Positions 1 to 9,042 of a stretch of DNA of 54,034 bases are shown piece by piece. The notes beneath the pieces were generated by a model. The model was not told where the DNA came from. It was given only the letters and a program-made list of their open reading frames with translations, and ran no database searches. A program made the position numbers and the translations under genes. This DNA comes from Pseudomonadota bacterium (GTDB lineage: Bacteria > Pseudomonadota > Alphaproteobacteria > Rhizobiales > Beijerinckiaceae): the NCBI GenBank assembly GCA_021781815.1, contig JAJXWB010000023.1:1-54034 (forward strand), given 5' to 3'. How positions within the stretch are numbered: the stretch's first letter is position 1; the number at the start of each line of letters is the position of its first letter.

Positions 1-101
1 ATGCGTGCGCAGGAGCCCACCATGTCCCGCTGCTGCTCAAAGACGAGGATTTCGTCAGAACCGACATTGTGCGTCAGCGCCTTTTCGCCGGTAGCGGCCC
101 C
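1..101. other. Window edge upstream of tatD, undetermined
   Basis: This short edge piece cannot be assigned. The tatD reading frame is open right back to the edge and includes a GTG at 69, but TatD proteins normally begin at the ATG at 102. Another plus-strand frame runs to a TGA at 106-108 that overlaps that ATG, as a coupled upstream gene would, yet its translation is Ser/Cys-rich and does not look coding. The tail of an upstream gene (often metG in alphaproteobacteria) is possible but not shown. Confidence 0.3.
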
Positions 102-887
102 ATGCTGATCGACACCCACTGCCACCTCGATTTTCCAGACTTCGCCGCCGAGCGCGACGCTATCGTCGCGCGCGCGAAAAACGCGGGCGTCGGGCGGCTG
201 ATCACGATCTCGACGCGAATCGACAAATTCACCGACTACGCCGGTGTGGCGGAGGCCTACGACGACGTGTTCTGCACGGTCGGCACGCATCCCCACAACG
301 CGCATCTGGAGCCGGAGGCCAGCGCGGCCGAGATCGTGAAGCTGGCGAGCCATGCCAAATGCGTCGGGATCGGCGAGGCCGGGCTCGACTATCATTACGA
401 CCGCGCGCCGCGGGAAACGGCGCAACGGGTCTTTCGCACCCACATCGCCGCCGCGCGCGAAAGCGGTTTGCCGCTGGTGATCCACACGCGCGACGCGGAC
501 GTCGACACCGCGAAAATCCTCGATGAGGAAATGGGGAAGGGGGCTTTCACGGCCCTGCTCCATTGCTTCACGGCGTCGCGCGAACTGGCGGCGCATGCGC
601 TGGCGCTCGGCCTCTACATCTCGTTCTCGGGCGTGTTGACGTTCAAGAACTCGCAATCGCTCCGAGACATCGCGCGAGAAACGCCGCTCGATCGCCTGCT
701 GGTCGAGACCGATGCGCCGTTTCTGGCCCCCGTGCCGCATCGTGGCAAGCGCAACGAGCCGGCCTATGTCGTCAGCACCGCAGCGGTTCTGGCCGAGGCG
801 AAGGGCGTCAGCGTGTCTGAAATCGCTGCGGCGACGACAGCCAACGCCATGCGATTATTCTCGAAAATGCCGCCGCTGGCCGCATGA
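102..887 (+). CDS. tatD: TatD family metal-dependent hydrolase/DNase
   Basis: 261 residues, typical for TatD/YcfH metal-dependent nucleases, which act as 3'-5' exonucleases in DNA repair. The metal ligands are all visible: the N-terminal DTHCH (residues 4-8), GIGEAGLDYHYD, LPLVIHTRDA, LLHCFTAS and the C-terminal VETDAPFLAP. I chose the ATG at 102 because family members begin MLIDTHCHLDF; the frame stays open upstream with a GTG at 69, so a slightly longer protein is not excluded. The stop overlaps the start of the next gene (ATGA), so the two are probably translationally coupled. Confidence 0.93.
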   Translation: MLIDTHCHLDFPDFAAERDAIVARAKNAGVGRLITISTRIDKFTDYAGVAEAYDDVFCTVGTHPHNAHLEPEASAAEIVKLASHAKCVGIGEAGLDYHYDRAPRETAQRVFRTHIAAARESGLPLVIHTRDADVDTAKILDEEMGKGAFTALLHCFTASRELAAHALALGLYISFSGVLTFKNSQSLRDIARETPLDRLLVETDAPFLAPVPHRGKRNEPAYVVSTAAVLAEAKGVSVSEIAAATTANAMRLFSKMPPLAA

Positions 888-1699
888 GCTTCGAGTTGAC
901 CATTCTGGGATGCGGATCGTCTGCCGGCGTGCCGCGCGTCGCCCAGGGCTGGGGCGCCTGCGACCCTTCCAATCCCAGGAACCGGCGGCGGCGCTGCGCC
1001 ATCCATGTCGAACGGCGCAGCCTTGCCGGCGCGACCGAGGTTGTCGTCGATCTCGGTCCCGATATTCGCGAGCAATTGATCGCGCGCGCGGTGCACCGCA
1101 TCGACGCTGTCCTGCTGACGCACGCCCATGCCGACCATATTCACGGCATCGATGACATCCGGCCTGTGACGATCGAAATGCGCAAACGTCTGCCGGTCTA
1201 CATGGACGAATTCACCGCGCACGAGGTGAAGGCCAAGTTCAGCTACATTTTTCGCACGCCGCCGGGCAGCCAATATCCGCCGCTGCTCGACGAGCGCCGC
1301 CTCACGCCCGGCGAAATGGTTCGGATCGATGGGCCGGGCGGCCCGATCGACGCCCTGCCGATCCTGTTCAACCATGGCGACATCGACGCGCTCGGCTTCC
1401 GATTCGGCAATGTCGCTTATTCGCCCGATGTCAGCGACATACCCGAGGCGTCCCGGGCCATGCTCGAAAATCTGGATGTCTGGATCATCGACGCGCTGCG
1501 CTACAAGCGCCATCCCAGTCATTTTACCGTGGACGAGGCGCTGCGCTGGATTGACCGGCTCAAGCCGCGGCGCGCCATCCTGACCAATCTGCACACGGAT
1601 CTCGATTACGCGAGCCTTGCGGCCCAACTGCCGCCGCATGTCACACCGGCCTATGACGGCCTGCGCATCACGCTGGGGAACAATGGCGTGTTAACGTAA
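884..1699 (+). CDS. MBL-fold metallo-hydrolase (PhnP-like)
   Basis: 271-residue metallo-beta-lactamase-fold protein. It has the N-terminal LGCGSSAGVPR turn typical of PhnP/RNase Z-like phosphodiesterases, the zinc motif THAHADH with a following GIDDIRP, further ligand-type segments FNHGDIDALGF and YSPDVSDI, and the terminal LTNLHTDLDY. The family cleaves phosphodiester bonds (cyclic phosphates, RNA 3' ends), but the substrate here is not evident. It follows tatD with a 4-nt overlap, the usual tatD-MBL order in alphaproteobacteria. Confidence 0.85.
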   Translation: MSFELTILGCGSSAGVPRVAQGWGACDPSNPRNRRRRCAIHVERRSLAGATEVVVDLGPDIREQLIARAVHRIDAVLLTHAHADHIHGIDDIRPVTIEMRKRLPVYMDEFTAHEVKAKFSYIFRTPPGSQYPPLLDERRLTPGEMVRIDGPGGPIDALPILFNHGDIDALGFRFGNVAYSPDVSDIPEASRAMLENLDVWIIDALRYKRHPSHFTVDEALRWIDRLKPRRAILTNLHTDLDYASLAAQLPPHVTPAYDGLRITLGNNGVLT

Positions 1700-2186
1700 G
1701 GTCTGATCCCGGTCTGTTCCAGGTTCGCTTTGTGTTCCTTGAAATTCACAGGCGGTCGGCGTTGGCGATCGCACCGGCGAGCCCGATATGGTCAAATAAG
1801 TTCCATAATATAGATTATGCGAATTTCATATAAGAAGTTATATAGAAAACAATATTTTGCAAAAATGCCCCGCCGCCGTGCTGTGCGGCGGTGGCGACGC
1901 GAAGCAGCCCGGCTCGAACGCCCCCGTTGCATCCGTCGAGACAAAAGCGCGAATTCTTTGGCTTGCGCCGGAAATTTCGTCTGGCCCCAGTAGCCAGAGC
2001 TTCCAATTAGCGTTAAAAGATGCAAAGCGCGGGCTTATGGCATTCAAGACCGAAACCGGCATGGTGGACGGGCTGGTACTATAACCAGTTCATGGGCAGT
2101 GGCGCGGAAACAATCGGTTCCTGACGGGGCCGGTGCGGTGGATGAACATCGACCGCAAGGGTGTGGCGAGAACGAGCGAATAGGCG
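1700..2186. other. Intergenic region with AT-rich block and GC hairpin
   Basis: About 490 bases with no convincing gene; the short frames here lack family resemblance and ribosome sites. Roughly 1790-1865 is strikingly AT-rich against a ~65% GC background, with TATA-type runs that could be a promoter area. Just after it lies a 7-bp perfect GC stem (1870-1876 with 1885-1891, 8-nt loop) with no following T-run, so it is not an obvious terminator. The last ~100 bases are probably the leader of the cold-shock gene, whose homologues often carry long structured 5' UTRs. Confidence 0.5.
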
Positions 2187-2876
2187 ATGAGCAAAGGTAG
2201 AGATTTCCGCGGTCCCCGTAAGCGCGGTTTTGATGACGATGGTCCAGGTTACGATAGCAGCCCCCGCCCCAGCAGGTCTCCTCGCTCGCAGTTCGGCGGC
2301 CCGCCCGGTGGAGCTTTTCCCGATATGATGTCTGCGCCGCCGTCGTCCAGTCCGCCGATCGATGCGACTGTGAAATGGTTCAAGTCCGATAAGGGCTTCG
2401 GCTTCGTCGAGCTGGGTAACGGCACGGGCGATGCTTTCCTTCACATCGGCGCGGTGCAGGCGGCAGGCTACGACAACCTGCCCCCCGGCGCCAAGCTCAA
2501 GGTGAACGTCACGACAGGCCAGAAGGGCCAGCAGGTCACGCGCATCCTCGAAGCCGACCTTTCGACGGCGCAGGAAGTCCGCCCGCCCCGCGCTGGCGGA
2601 TTTGGCGGCGGCGGCGGATATGGCGACGCGCCGCGTCCGGCGCGCCGGGCCGCGCCCGATCCCTCCACGGCGGTTCCCGTTCAGGGCAAGGTCAAGTGGT
2701 TCGACGAGACCAAGGGCTTCGGTTTCGTTCAGTCCAACGATGGCGGCAAGGATGTTTTCGTCCATATTTCCGTGCTGAACGCTTCGGGCGTGCAGCGTCT
2801 CGTCGAAGGGCAGGCCGTCAATATGCAAGTGGTCGACACGCCCAAGGGTCGCGAGGCGATCTCGATCCAGGCGTGA
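2187..2876 (+). CDS. Double-domain cold-shock protein
   Basis: 229 residues with two cold-shock (CspA-type OB-fold) domains joined by a Gly/Pro/Arg-rich linker. Domain 1 spans about residues 58-123 (VKWFKSDKGFGFV, with DAFLHI as RNP2) and domain 2 about 164-229 (VKWFDETKGFGFV, with DVFVHI). Both RNP motifs are intact, so single-stranded nucleic-acid binding by both domains is expected. The first ~55 residues are Arg/Gly/Ser/Pro-rich and look disordered. Two-CSD proteins with basic tails are common in Rhizobiales. No strong Shine-Dalgarno precedes the ATG. Two hairpins follow the gene. Confidence 0.92.
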   Translation: MSKGRDFRGPRKRGFDDDGPGYDSSPRPSRSPRSQFGGPPGGAFPDMMSAPPSSSPPIDATVKWFKSDKGFGFVELGNGTGDAFLHIGAVQAAGYDNLPPGAKLKVNVTTGQKGQQVTRILEADLSTAQEVRPPRAGGFGGGGGYGDAPRPARRAAPDPSTAVPVQGKVKWFDETKGFGFVQSNDGGKDVFVHISVLNASGVQRLVEGQAVNMQVVDTPKGREAISIQA

Positions 2877-2882
2877 CGTATC

Positions 2883-2904
2883 GGGCAGGGGCGCGCCCCT
2901 GCCC
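2883..2904 (+). terminator. GC-rich perfect hairpin after cold-shock gene
   Basis: A perfect palindrome with GGGCAGGGGCG pairing to CGCCCCTGCCC starts 6 bases after the cold-shock stop codon. Only scattered Ts follow, so it may act as a 3' stability hairpin rather than as the terminator itself. Confidence 0.6.
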
Positions 2905-2917
2905 TCGTTGTTCCTCC

Positions 2918-2952
2918 AGCCGGCGCAGCATCTGCAGCGCCGGCTTTCTTTT
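2918..2952 (+). terminator. Rho-independent terminator between csp and mazG
   Basis: AGCCGGCGC (2918-2926) pairs with GCGCCGGCT (2937-2945) around a 10-base loop and is followed by TTCTTTT. This is a classical intrinsic terminator for the cold-shock gene, and it ends 11 bases before the mazG start, so mazG either reads through it or starts inside this gap. Confidence 0.85.
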
Positions 2953-2963
2953 GGGACGATGCA

Positions 2964-3797
2964 ATGGAAAAGTCGCGCGATATCGCCCGCCTGCTCGAAA
3001 TCATGGCGGCGCTCCGGACGCCCGGAACCGGCTGCCCGTGGGACTTGGAGCAGACATTCGCCACCATCGCGCCCTACACTCTCGAGGAGGCCTATGAGGT
3101 CGCGCACGCCATTGCGCTTGGCGACCTCGGCGACCTGCGCGATGAACTCGGCGACCTCCTGCTGCAGGTCGTCTTTCACGCGCGCATGGCGGAAGAACAG
3201 GGCGCCTTCGATTTCGGCGGCGTGGTCGAGGCGATCACCGACAAGCTGGTGCGACGCCATCCGCATGTCTTCGGCGACGCCCGCGACCTGACCCCCGAAG
3301 ATGTCACGGCGCTCTGGGGCAGGATCAAGGCCGAGGAGAATCGACTGAAAGTTGCGAGCGACCCCGATCGGGCCGCCCTGCCCGCTGGCGCGCTGGCGAC
3401 GGTCAAGGCCGGCCGGCCGGCCTTGTCGCGCGCCCTGGACCTGCAGAAAGCAGCGGGCGAAGTCGGCTTCGACTGGAACAGCATCCACGCGGTGCTGGAC
3501 AAAATCACCGAAGAATCGCGCGAGGTCGCCGACGCAGTGACGTCTGGCGACACAGCGCACGTCGAGGAAGAGATTGGCGACCTGTTTTTCGTTCTGGTCA
3601 ATCTCGCCCGCCACGCCGGCGTCGACCCGGAAACCGCGCTGCGCGGCGCCAACGCCAAATTTGAATTGCGGTTCGGCTATATCGAACGGGCGTTGCGCGC
3701 ACGCGGTTCCTCGCCCGCAGCCGCCAGCCTGGCCGAGATGGATGCGCTTTGGGTGGAAGCGAAGGCCAGGGCCAATGACTTCCGGTCGCGCAGCTAA
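2964..3797 (+). CDS. mazG: Nucleoside triphosphate pyrophosphohydrolase MazG
   Basis: 277 residues with two tandem MazG all-alpha NTP-PPase domains. The N-terminal GTGCPWDLEQTFATIAPYTLEEAYE is diagnostic. Metal-binding EExxE...ExxD sets occur in both halves (EEAYEV...DELGD, then EESREVADAV...EEEIGD). The enzyme hydrolyses (d)NTPs to NMP plus pyrophosphate and in other bacteria also lowers (p)ppGpp. In many alphaproteobacteria mazG follows hfq-hflX; here it lies about 3 kb beyond hflX, on the opposite strand, with two unrelated genes between. Its TAA overlaps the TAG of the convergent hydrolase gene. Confidence 0.95.
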   Translation: MEKSRDIARLLEIMAALRTPGTGCPWDLEQTFATIAPYTLEEAYEVAHAIALGDLGDLRDELGDLLLQVVFHARMAEEQGAFDFGGVVEAITDKLVRRHPHVFGDARDLTPEDVTALWGRIKAEENRLKVASDPDRAALPAGALATVKAGRPALSRALDLQKAAGEVGFDWNSIHAVLDKITEESREVADAVTSGDTAHVEEEIGDLFFVLVNLARHAGVDPETALRGANAKFELRFGYIERALRARGSSPAAASLAEMDALWVEAKARANDFRSRS

Positions 3798-4645
3798 ATC
3801 CCGCAATCGCGAGCGAACTCGCTGACCAGAGCGTCAAACCGCGCGGCCTGCTCCCACTGGATTGCGTGGCCGGCGCCGGGGACGATCTGGACTTTGCCGC
3901 GCCACAGCGCGGGAATGGTGAGTTTGTCCAAATAGGCCGGATTGACCACCTGCTCGCCCTGCCCTTGCAAAATCGCGAGCGGCGTCCGCATGGCGGCGAC
4001 GATCTGAACCTCGTCGGCATAGCCGTCCGGCGCAAGGCTCGCGCCGAGTTGGGCCCGCGCGGCGCCGTCGGTCGCCAGCACATCGGCGACGAAGGAGTCG
4101 GGAATGTCTTTTTCGCCGGCGACGAAATTCTCCGATGCATAGTCCTTGGCCTGCGCCTCCGTCAGGTCCGGGACGAAACCGAGTCCGAGCTTGAGGAACG
4201 CCGACATGTCCGGCGGGAATGCGATTGGCGGCGCGCCGAAGATCAAAATGCCCCGGGCCGCCGGCAAACGGCCTGCCGCCTCCAGCAGAACGTGGCCGCC
4301 GAGGCTCCAGCCGATGAATATCGCGGAATCTGCGCCACACATGCGCGCCGCCTCCACAATGACGTTGGCATAGCCCGGCAGATTGTAAGTCGACGCGCGC
4401 AAGGCCTCGGGCGTGCGCGACGAGGCGCCGTGTCCGGGCAGGTCGATCGCGATCAATCGGTGGCTCGCGGCCAGCGGCCCATCAAACTGCTTGCGCCAGA
4501 CCCGCGACGACGCAGAATTGCCATGGACGAAGAAAATCGCAGGTTTGGACCCGCCGGTATCGTGAACCGCGATCGACAGTCCTCCAATGGGGAATATCCT
4601 GGTCGTGGCGTTCGGCAGAACGACGGCATCCTGACGCGGCGTCAT
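3794..4645 (-). CDS. Alpha/beta hydrolase fold protein
   Basis: 283 residues with a complete alpha/beta-hydrolase layout: oxyanion-hole strand FFVHGNSASSRVW, LPGHGASSR, nucleophile elbow GWSLGG (Ser), and C-terminal GAGHAIQW providing the catalytic His. The substrate is not predictable; 3-oxoadipate enol-lactonase-like esterases look similar. Start ATG at 4645 is chosen because GAAGGA lies at Shine-Dalgarno distance; an upstream in-frame extension to 4717 lacks support. It is convergent with mazG, the stop codons overlapping by two bases. Confidence 0.85.
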   Translation of the reverse strand: MTPRQDAVVLPNATTRIFPIGGLSIAVHDTGGSKPAIFFVHGNSASSRVWRKQFDGPLAASHRLIAIDLPGHGASSRTPEALRASTYNLPGYANVIVEAARMCGADSAIFIGWSLGGHVLLEAAGRLPAARGILIFGAPPIAFPPDMSAFLKLGLGFVPDLTEAQAKDYASENFVAGEKDIPDSFVADVLATDGAARAQLGASLAPDGYADEVQIVAAMRTPLAILQGQGEQVVNPAYLDKLTIPALWRGKVQIVPGAGHAIQWEQAARFDALVSEFARDCGI

Positions 4646-4914
4646 GGGGCTAGATCCTTCGCTAGGGCAGCGCCTCAGGCTGCACACGCCGCCAGTCCCT
4701 GACAAGCCCTTACGCAATTTTGACGCAGTATTTCGACGGCGCCGCGAGTCCCGATGTCTCGAGCCGCCTGAACGCCGCGTCGGCGGCGGATCTCTGCGAA
4801 TTCAAAAAACCGTCCGGAATCGCCAGCTTGCGCAACCGCAGCGTTATCGGTTTCTTTAATTGGGTCTGCTTAAGTTTCGGTGCGAATTTTCGTCGCTCTG
4901 GAACGAAGCCGCCG

Positions 4915-6675
4915 ATGTCTCAATTCATGCCCTCCGCCGCGTCGCAGCCGATTCTTTCCTCGACCGCGAGCGATGCGCCCAATATCGAATCGCACAGCGC
5001 GGCGGCGCCGCTGGCGTGTCTGACGACGATCATCGAGCACATACCGGCCGTCGTTTACGTGAAGAATGCGGCAGATAGATCGTATATGCTCATCAACAAG
5101 GCAGCCGAGCGCTATTATGGCGTGCCGCGCGAACGGATGCTTGGCCGCACGGCTGACGACGTGTTCGCCGGAGCCGCTGCTGCCTACATTCGCGAACAGG
5201 ACAGCCGCGTGCTGGACGCGCGCGCCGAACTTTCCGCCGATGAGCACGAGATCGTCACGCCGGACGGCAAGACCTGCATCGTGACCACCATGCGCGCGCC
5301 GGTATTCGATCCGTCAGGCGCGCCGCAATATATCGTGACCGTCATCAACGACGTGACAGCCCGGCGCCGGGCCGAGGACAAGGTCGCCTTCCTCGCCTAT
5401 CACGACGCGCTGACGGAACTCGGCAACCGCGCCGCCTTCAACGAGCACATCAAGGCAGTGAGCGATATGGCCGCGGCGGCGGGCGGCGCTTTCGGAGTGG
5501 TTTTCGTCGATCTCGACAGGTTCAAGGACGTGAACGACACCTTCGGCCATGTGGCCGGCGACGCCCTGCTCCGCGATGTCGCGCACCGTCTGCGCGCCGC
5601 CGCCGCGGACGCCTTCATCTGCAGGATCGGCGGCGACGAGTTCGCCATCATCGTCGCCCGCCAAGCAGAACCCGCTGCCCTGGCGCACATGTGTCGGGAC
5701 ATTCACGCGCGGATGGAGCCGGATCTCCAGTTCGAGGGCGCATCGATCGAAATCAGCGTGAGCGTCGGCGCGGCCATCTATCCCAACGACGGCGGCGACG
5801 TGCAGTCCCTGCTGAACGCGGCGGACGCGGCGCTGTACCGCGCCAAGGCGGACGGCCGCGGCGTCACCTGCTTCTTCGAGCCGGGCATGGATCTCGCGAT
5901 GCGCGAGCGGCACGCGCTGCATCAGGATCTGCGGCTCGCGGTCGCGCGCGGCGAATTTTTGCTGCACTACCAGCCGCTCGCCGAGGTCGGCGGCGATGTC
6001 GTCGGTTTCGAGGCGCTGATCCGCTGGAATCATCCCGAACGCGGCATGATCGCACCCGACACATTCGTTGCGCTCGCCGAGGAAACCGGCCTGATCGTCC
6101 CGATCGGGCGCTGGGTGCTGCGGGAGGCTTGCCGCGAAGCGGCGTCCTGGGAGCGCCCGCTGAAAATCGCCATCAACGTATCAGCGATCCAGCTCAAGCA
6201 CGACAATTTCGCCAACACGGTCCGAACCGTTCTCGACCTGACCGGTCTCGATCCCCGCCGGCTCGAAATCGAAGTCACCGAAAGCGTGCTGATGACGGAC
6301 ACCCCGGCGACCCTCGCCAATCTGCACGAGATAAAGGCGCTGGGCGTCTCGGTTTCGATGGACGATTTCGGAACCGGCTATTCGTCGCTGTCCTATTTGC
6401 AGTCCTTCCCCTTCGACAAGATCAAGATCGACCGTTCCTTCGTCGCGAGCCTCACGAGCAACGACCAGTCCGCCGCCATCGTTCGCGCCGTGCTCGGTCT
6501 GGGACGCGGACTCAACCTTCCGATCACGGCCGAAGGCGTCGAAACCGGCGAACAACTCGCCTTCCTGTCCGCGGAATCCTGCGATCATGTCCAGGGTTAT
6601 CTGATTGGCCGGCCGCAGCCGATCGACGCCTATCGCGATATCCTCTCCGCGCCGGCGCAACACAGACGCGCCTGA
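4915..6675 (+). CDS. PAS-GGDEF-EAL cyclic-di-GMP signalling protein
   Basis: 586 residues from the ATG at 4915; an upstream TTG frame (4720) looks non-coding. Order: Ala/Ser-rich N-terminus, PAS domain (about 35-150), GGDEF domain (about 155-320) and EAL domain (about 335-580). The diguanylate-cyclase signature GGDEF (239-243) is intact but no RxxD inhibitory site precedes it. The EAL domain retains EALIRW (366-371), NVSAIQL, EVTES, DDFGTGYSS, KIDRSF, AEGVET and QGYLIGRP, so phosphodiesterase activity is expected. No membrane segment is evident, so sensing is probably cytoplasmic through PAS. It interrupts the common hfq-hflX-mazG neighbourhood. Confidence 0.93.
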   Translation: MSQFMPSAASQPILSSTASDAPNIESHSAAAPLACLTTIIEHIPAVVYVKNAADRSYMLINKAAERYYGVPRERMLGRTADDVFAGAAAAYIREQDSRVLDARAELSADEHEIVTPDGKTCIVTTMRAPVFDPSGAPQYIVTVINDVTARRRAEDKVAFLAYHDALTELGNRAAFNEHIKAVSDMAAAAGGAFGVVFVDLDRFKDVNDTFGHVAGDALLRDVAHRLRAAAADAFICRIGGDEFAIIVARQAEPAALAHMCRDIHARMEPDLQFEGASIEISVSVGAAIYPNDGGDVQSLLNAADAALYRAKADGRGVTCFFEPGMDLAMRERHALHQDLRLAVARGEFLLHYQPLAEVGGDVVGFEALIRWNHPERGMIAPDTFVALAEETGLIVPIGRWVLREACREAASWERPLKIAINVSAIQLKHDNFANTVRTVLDLTGLDPRRLEIEVTESVLMTDTPATLANLHEIKALGVSVSMDDFGTGYSSLSYLQSFPFDKIKIDRSFVASLTSNDQSAAIVRAVLGLGRGLNLPITAEGVETGEQLAFLSAESCDHVQGYLIGRPQPIDAYRDILSAPAQHRRA

Positions 6676-6709
6676 TCGACGGAGTTTTCGCCCGACGAGC
6701 GCGGCCCCT

Positions 6710-8068
6710 CTAGCCCGCCAGCGCGCCGGGAAACCGCCGCATCACCCGTTCGACACGCTCGGGTCCGACGCGAAGGTGGATGACGACCCCTCCATCCCTG
6801 CGGTCGATCCGGCGCAGGACTTCGCCATTTTCGTAAAGCCAGGCGAGCCCTGCCCCGTCTTCCGGCGGGACGACGATTTCAAGCATCCTGCGCCCGGCAG
6901 CGATGCGCCGTTCGATCGAGGCCAACAGATCGTCGACGCCCTCGCCCGTCAACGCGGAAACAAGGGCCGGCTGCTCGTCCGGCGCGCGGCTCTGCGTCGC
7001 CTGCAACAGGCCGACGCGGCGCTCTCTGTCCAGCAGGTCGGCCTTGTTCCAGACTTCGATCAGCCGGCGATGGTCGTTCGGCTCGACGCCGAGATCGCGC
7101 AGGATGCTCTCGACATCGGCGCTCTGGGCGTCGCTGTCCTCGTGGCTCACATCGCGCACGTGGAGGATCACGTCCGCCTCGATGACTTCCTCCAGCGTGG
7201 CGCGGAAGGCCGAAACCAGCATGGTCGGCAGGTCGGAGATGAAGCCGACTGTGTCCGACAGAATGATCTGCGCGCCATGCGGCAGCTTCACCGCCCGCAA
7301 GGTAGGGTCGAGCGTGGCGAACAGGAGATCTTTCGCCAGCACTTCAGACCGGGTCAGGCGGTTGAACAGCGTGGACTTGCCTGCGTTGGTGTAACCGACC
7401 AGCGCCACCACCGGATAAGGCGCGTCCTGCCTTTTCTTGCGATGCAGGCCGCGCGTGCGCTTCACCTGGTCCAGATCCTTTTCGATGCGGCTCATCCGTT
7501 CCTGGATCAGGCGGCGGTCGGTTTCGATCTGCGTTTCGCCGGGGCCGCCGAGGAAGCCGAAACCGCCGCGCTGGCGTTCGAGATGGGTCCAGGACCGGAC
7601 AAGCCGCGACTTCTGGTAGGCGAGATGGGCGAGTTCGACCTGGAGCGCGCCTTCGCGCGTGCGCGCGCGCTCCCCGAAGATTTCGAGGATCAGCCCGGTG
7701 CGGTCGATCACCTTCGCCTTGAAGGCCTTTTCGAGATTGCGCTGCTGTACCGGCGAGAGTGCGCAATCCATGACGACGAGTTCGGCGTCCTCGTCCTGGA
7801 CGCGCGCGGCGATCTCCTCGACCTTGCCCTTGCCGAGATAGGTCGCGGGCCGCACCTGGCTCAGCATCACCAGTTCATCGGCGGCGATGTCGAGATCGAT
7901 GGCGCGGGCGAGTCCGTCGGCCTCGTCGAGTCGCGCTTGCGGCGCGCGCAGGCTGACGGCGGCGCGGGCCGCCCGGTCGGTCAGATAGGGACCAACGACG
8001 ATCGCGCGGGCGCCCGCCGCGCCCTTCTCGTGAGCGCCGAGGTCTAACCCGCTGTCGAAACCGCTCAA
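6710..8068 (-). CDS. hflX: GTPase HflX
   Basis: 452-residue ribosome-associated GTPase that rescues or splits stalled 70S ribosomes in other bacteria. Visible parts: the HflX N-terminal domain (LGKGKVEEI, DCALSPVQQRNLE), the linker signature GFGFLGGPGETQIETDRR, Walker A GYTNAGKS (225-232), G3 DTVGF and G4 NKAD. The start is a TTG at 8068 preceded by AGGACG; no suitable ATG is nearby. It lies 8 bases after hfq on the same strand, the standard hfq-hflX operon. Confidence 0.95.
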   Translation of the reverse strand: MSGFDSGLDLGAHEKGAAGARAIVVGPYLTDRAARAAVSLRAPQARLDEADGLARAIDLDIAADELVMLSQVRPATYLGKGKVEEIAARVQDEDAELVVMDCALSPVQQRNLEKAFKAKVIDRTGLILEIFGERARTREGALQVELAHLAYQKSRLVRSWTHLERQRGGFGFLGGPGETQIETDRRLIQERMSRIEKDLDQVKRTRGLHRKKRQDAPYPVVALVGYTNAGKSTLFNRLTRSEVLAKDLLFATLDPTLRAVKLPHGAQIILSDTVGFISDLPTMLVSAFRATLEEVIEADVILHVRDVSHEDSDAQSADVESILRDLGVEPNDHRRLIEVWNKADLLDRERRVGLLQATQSRAPDEQPALVSALTGEGVDDLLASIERRIAAGRRMLEIVVPPEDGAGLAWLYENGEVLRRIDRRDGGVVIHLRVGPERVERVMRRFPGALAG

Positions 8069-8076
8069 ATTTCGTC

Positions 8077-8331
8077 CTATTTGTCCGCCGCCACGTCTTC
8101 GCCCGGCTCGAACATCTGGATCGGATGTCCCGGCATGATCGTGGAGATGGCGTGCTTGTAGACGAGCTGGGAATGCCCGTCGCGACGCAGAAGCACGCAG
8201 AAATTGTCGAACCAGGTTACGACGCCCTGGAGTTTCACGCCGTTGACGAGAAAGATCGTCAACGGAATTTTGTTCTTGCGAACGTAGTTCAGGAACGTGT
8301 CCTGCAAATTCTGCGCGCGTTCGGCGGCCAT
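8077..8331 (-). CDS. hfq: RNA chaperone Hfq
   Basis: 84 residues beginning [15 protein letters not shown]. The Sm1 motif ([25 protein letters not shown]) and Sm2 motif with YKHAIS are intact, and the C-terminal tail is short as in other alphaproteobacteria. Hexameric Hfq pairs small RNAs with mRNAs. The ATG at 8331 has AGGA upstream; the longer frame to 8442 is not part of Hfq. About 180 bases separate it from the chr gene upstream, enough for its own promoter. Confidence 0.97.
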   Translation of the reverse strand: MAAERAQNLQDTFLNYVRKNKIPLTIFLVNGVKLQGVVTWFDNFCVLLRRDGHSQLVYKHAISTIMPGHPIQMFEPGEDVAADK

Positions 8332-8511
8332 TTCGTATCCTGTTCTTTTCGACGTCCTGCGAACGGACGCTTCTTCAAAATCCTGGCGTGCAAGCTCGGC
8401 GCCAGCACGCGACTGTAACATCGCGATGATGAACGCTAACATAGCTAGGCGACCGGCTGAATTCCACCTCCGCAGACAGAAAGAATTCTTGTCGCCGAAG
8501 GACTTTCGCTT

Positions 8512-9042
8512 TCAGGCCACGGCGAATAGCCCGGCCAGGGCGGCAAAAAATCCGAGCGCCGCAAGGGGATTGATTGAGGTGGCGACCGCCAGGACCAGCG
8601 TCGCGGCGGTTGCGGTCACGGTCAGCGCGGTGTGATCCGCGGCGCGCGCCATGACGAGACCGCTGGCGAGGATCAGCCCGACAGCCACCGGCGCGAGGCC
8701 GCGCCTGATCGAATCAAACCACGGCGCCCGGCCATGGCGCTGGACGAAGCGGCCCATGATCCAGGACAGCAGGCATGTCGGCCCCAGCGCCGCCAGCGTC
8801 GCGACCAGCATGCCGGACAGGCCCGCCATGCGCCAGCCGACGAGGCTCAGGACCATGATGTTGGGTCCAGGCGCAACCTGACCGACAGCGAAAAGGCGGA
8901 CGAATTCGGCGTCGTTCATCCAGTGCGAGACATCGACGAGCTGCCGGTGCATCTCCGGCACGATGGCGTTGGCGCCGCCGACCGCAACTAGCGACAGCAG
9001 CGAGAAGTCGATCGCGAGCTTCAGCAGGACGTCGGATTTCAT
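8512..9042 (-). CDS. Chromate transporter, short CHR-domain protein (second half)
   Basis: 176-residue membrane protein with one CHR domain: FSLLSLVAVGGANAIVPEMHR near the N-terminus and VGQVAPGPNIMVLSLVGW. About five or six hydrophobic segments are apparent. Short-chain ChrA proteins work as pairs in opposite membrane orientation and expel chromate; sulfate or other anions are alternatives. ATG at 9042 overlaps the TGA of the preceding CHR gene (ATGA), so the two are translationally coupled. Confidence 0.85.
   Translation of the reverse strand: MKSDVLLKLAIDFSLLSLVAVGGANAIVPEMHRQLVDVSHWMNDAEFVRLFAVGQVAPGPNIMVLSLVGWRMAGLSGMLVATLAALGPTCLLSWIMGRFVQRHGRAPWFDSIRRGLAPVAVGLILASGLVMARAADHTALTVTATAATLVLAVATSINPLAALGFFAALAGLFAVA

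Noticed and set aside
2079-3806. 575-codon minus-strand frame opposite the cold-shock and mazG genes
   Set aside because: It mirrors two well-identified plus-strand genes, and its product is Arg/Gly-rich with no family resemblance.
6605-8047. 480-codon plus-strand frame opposite hflX
   Set aside because: Antisense shadow caused by high GC; hflX has all GTPase motifs.
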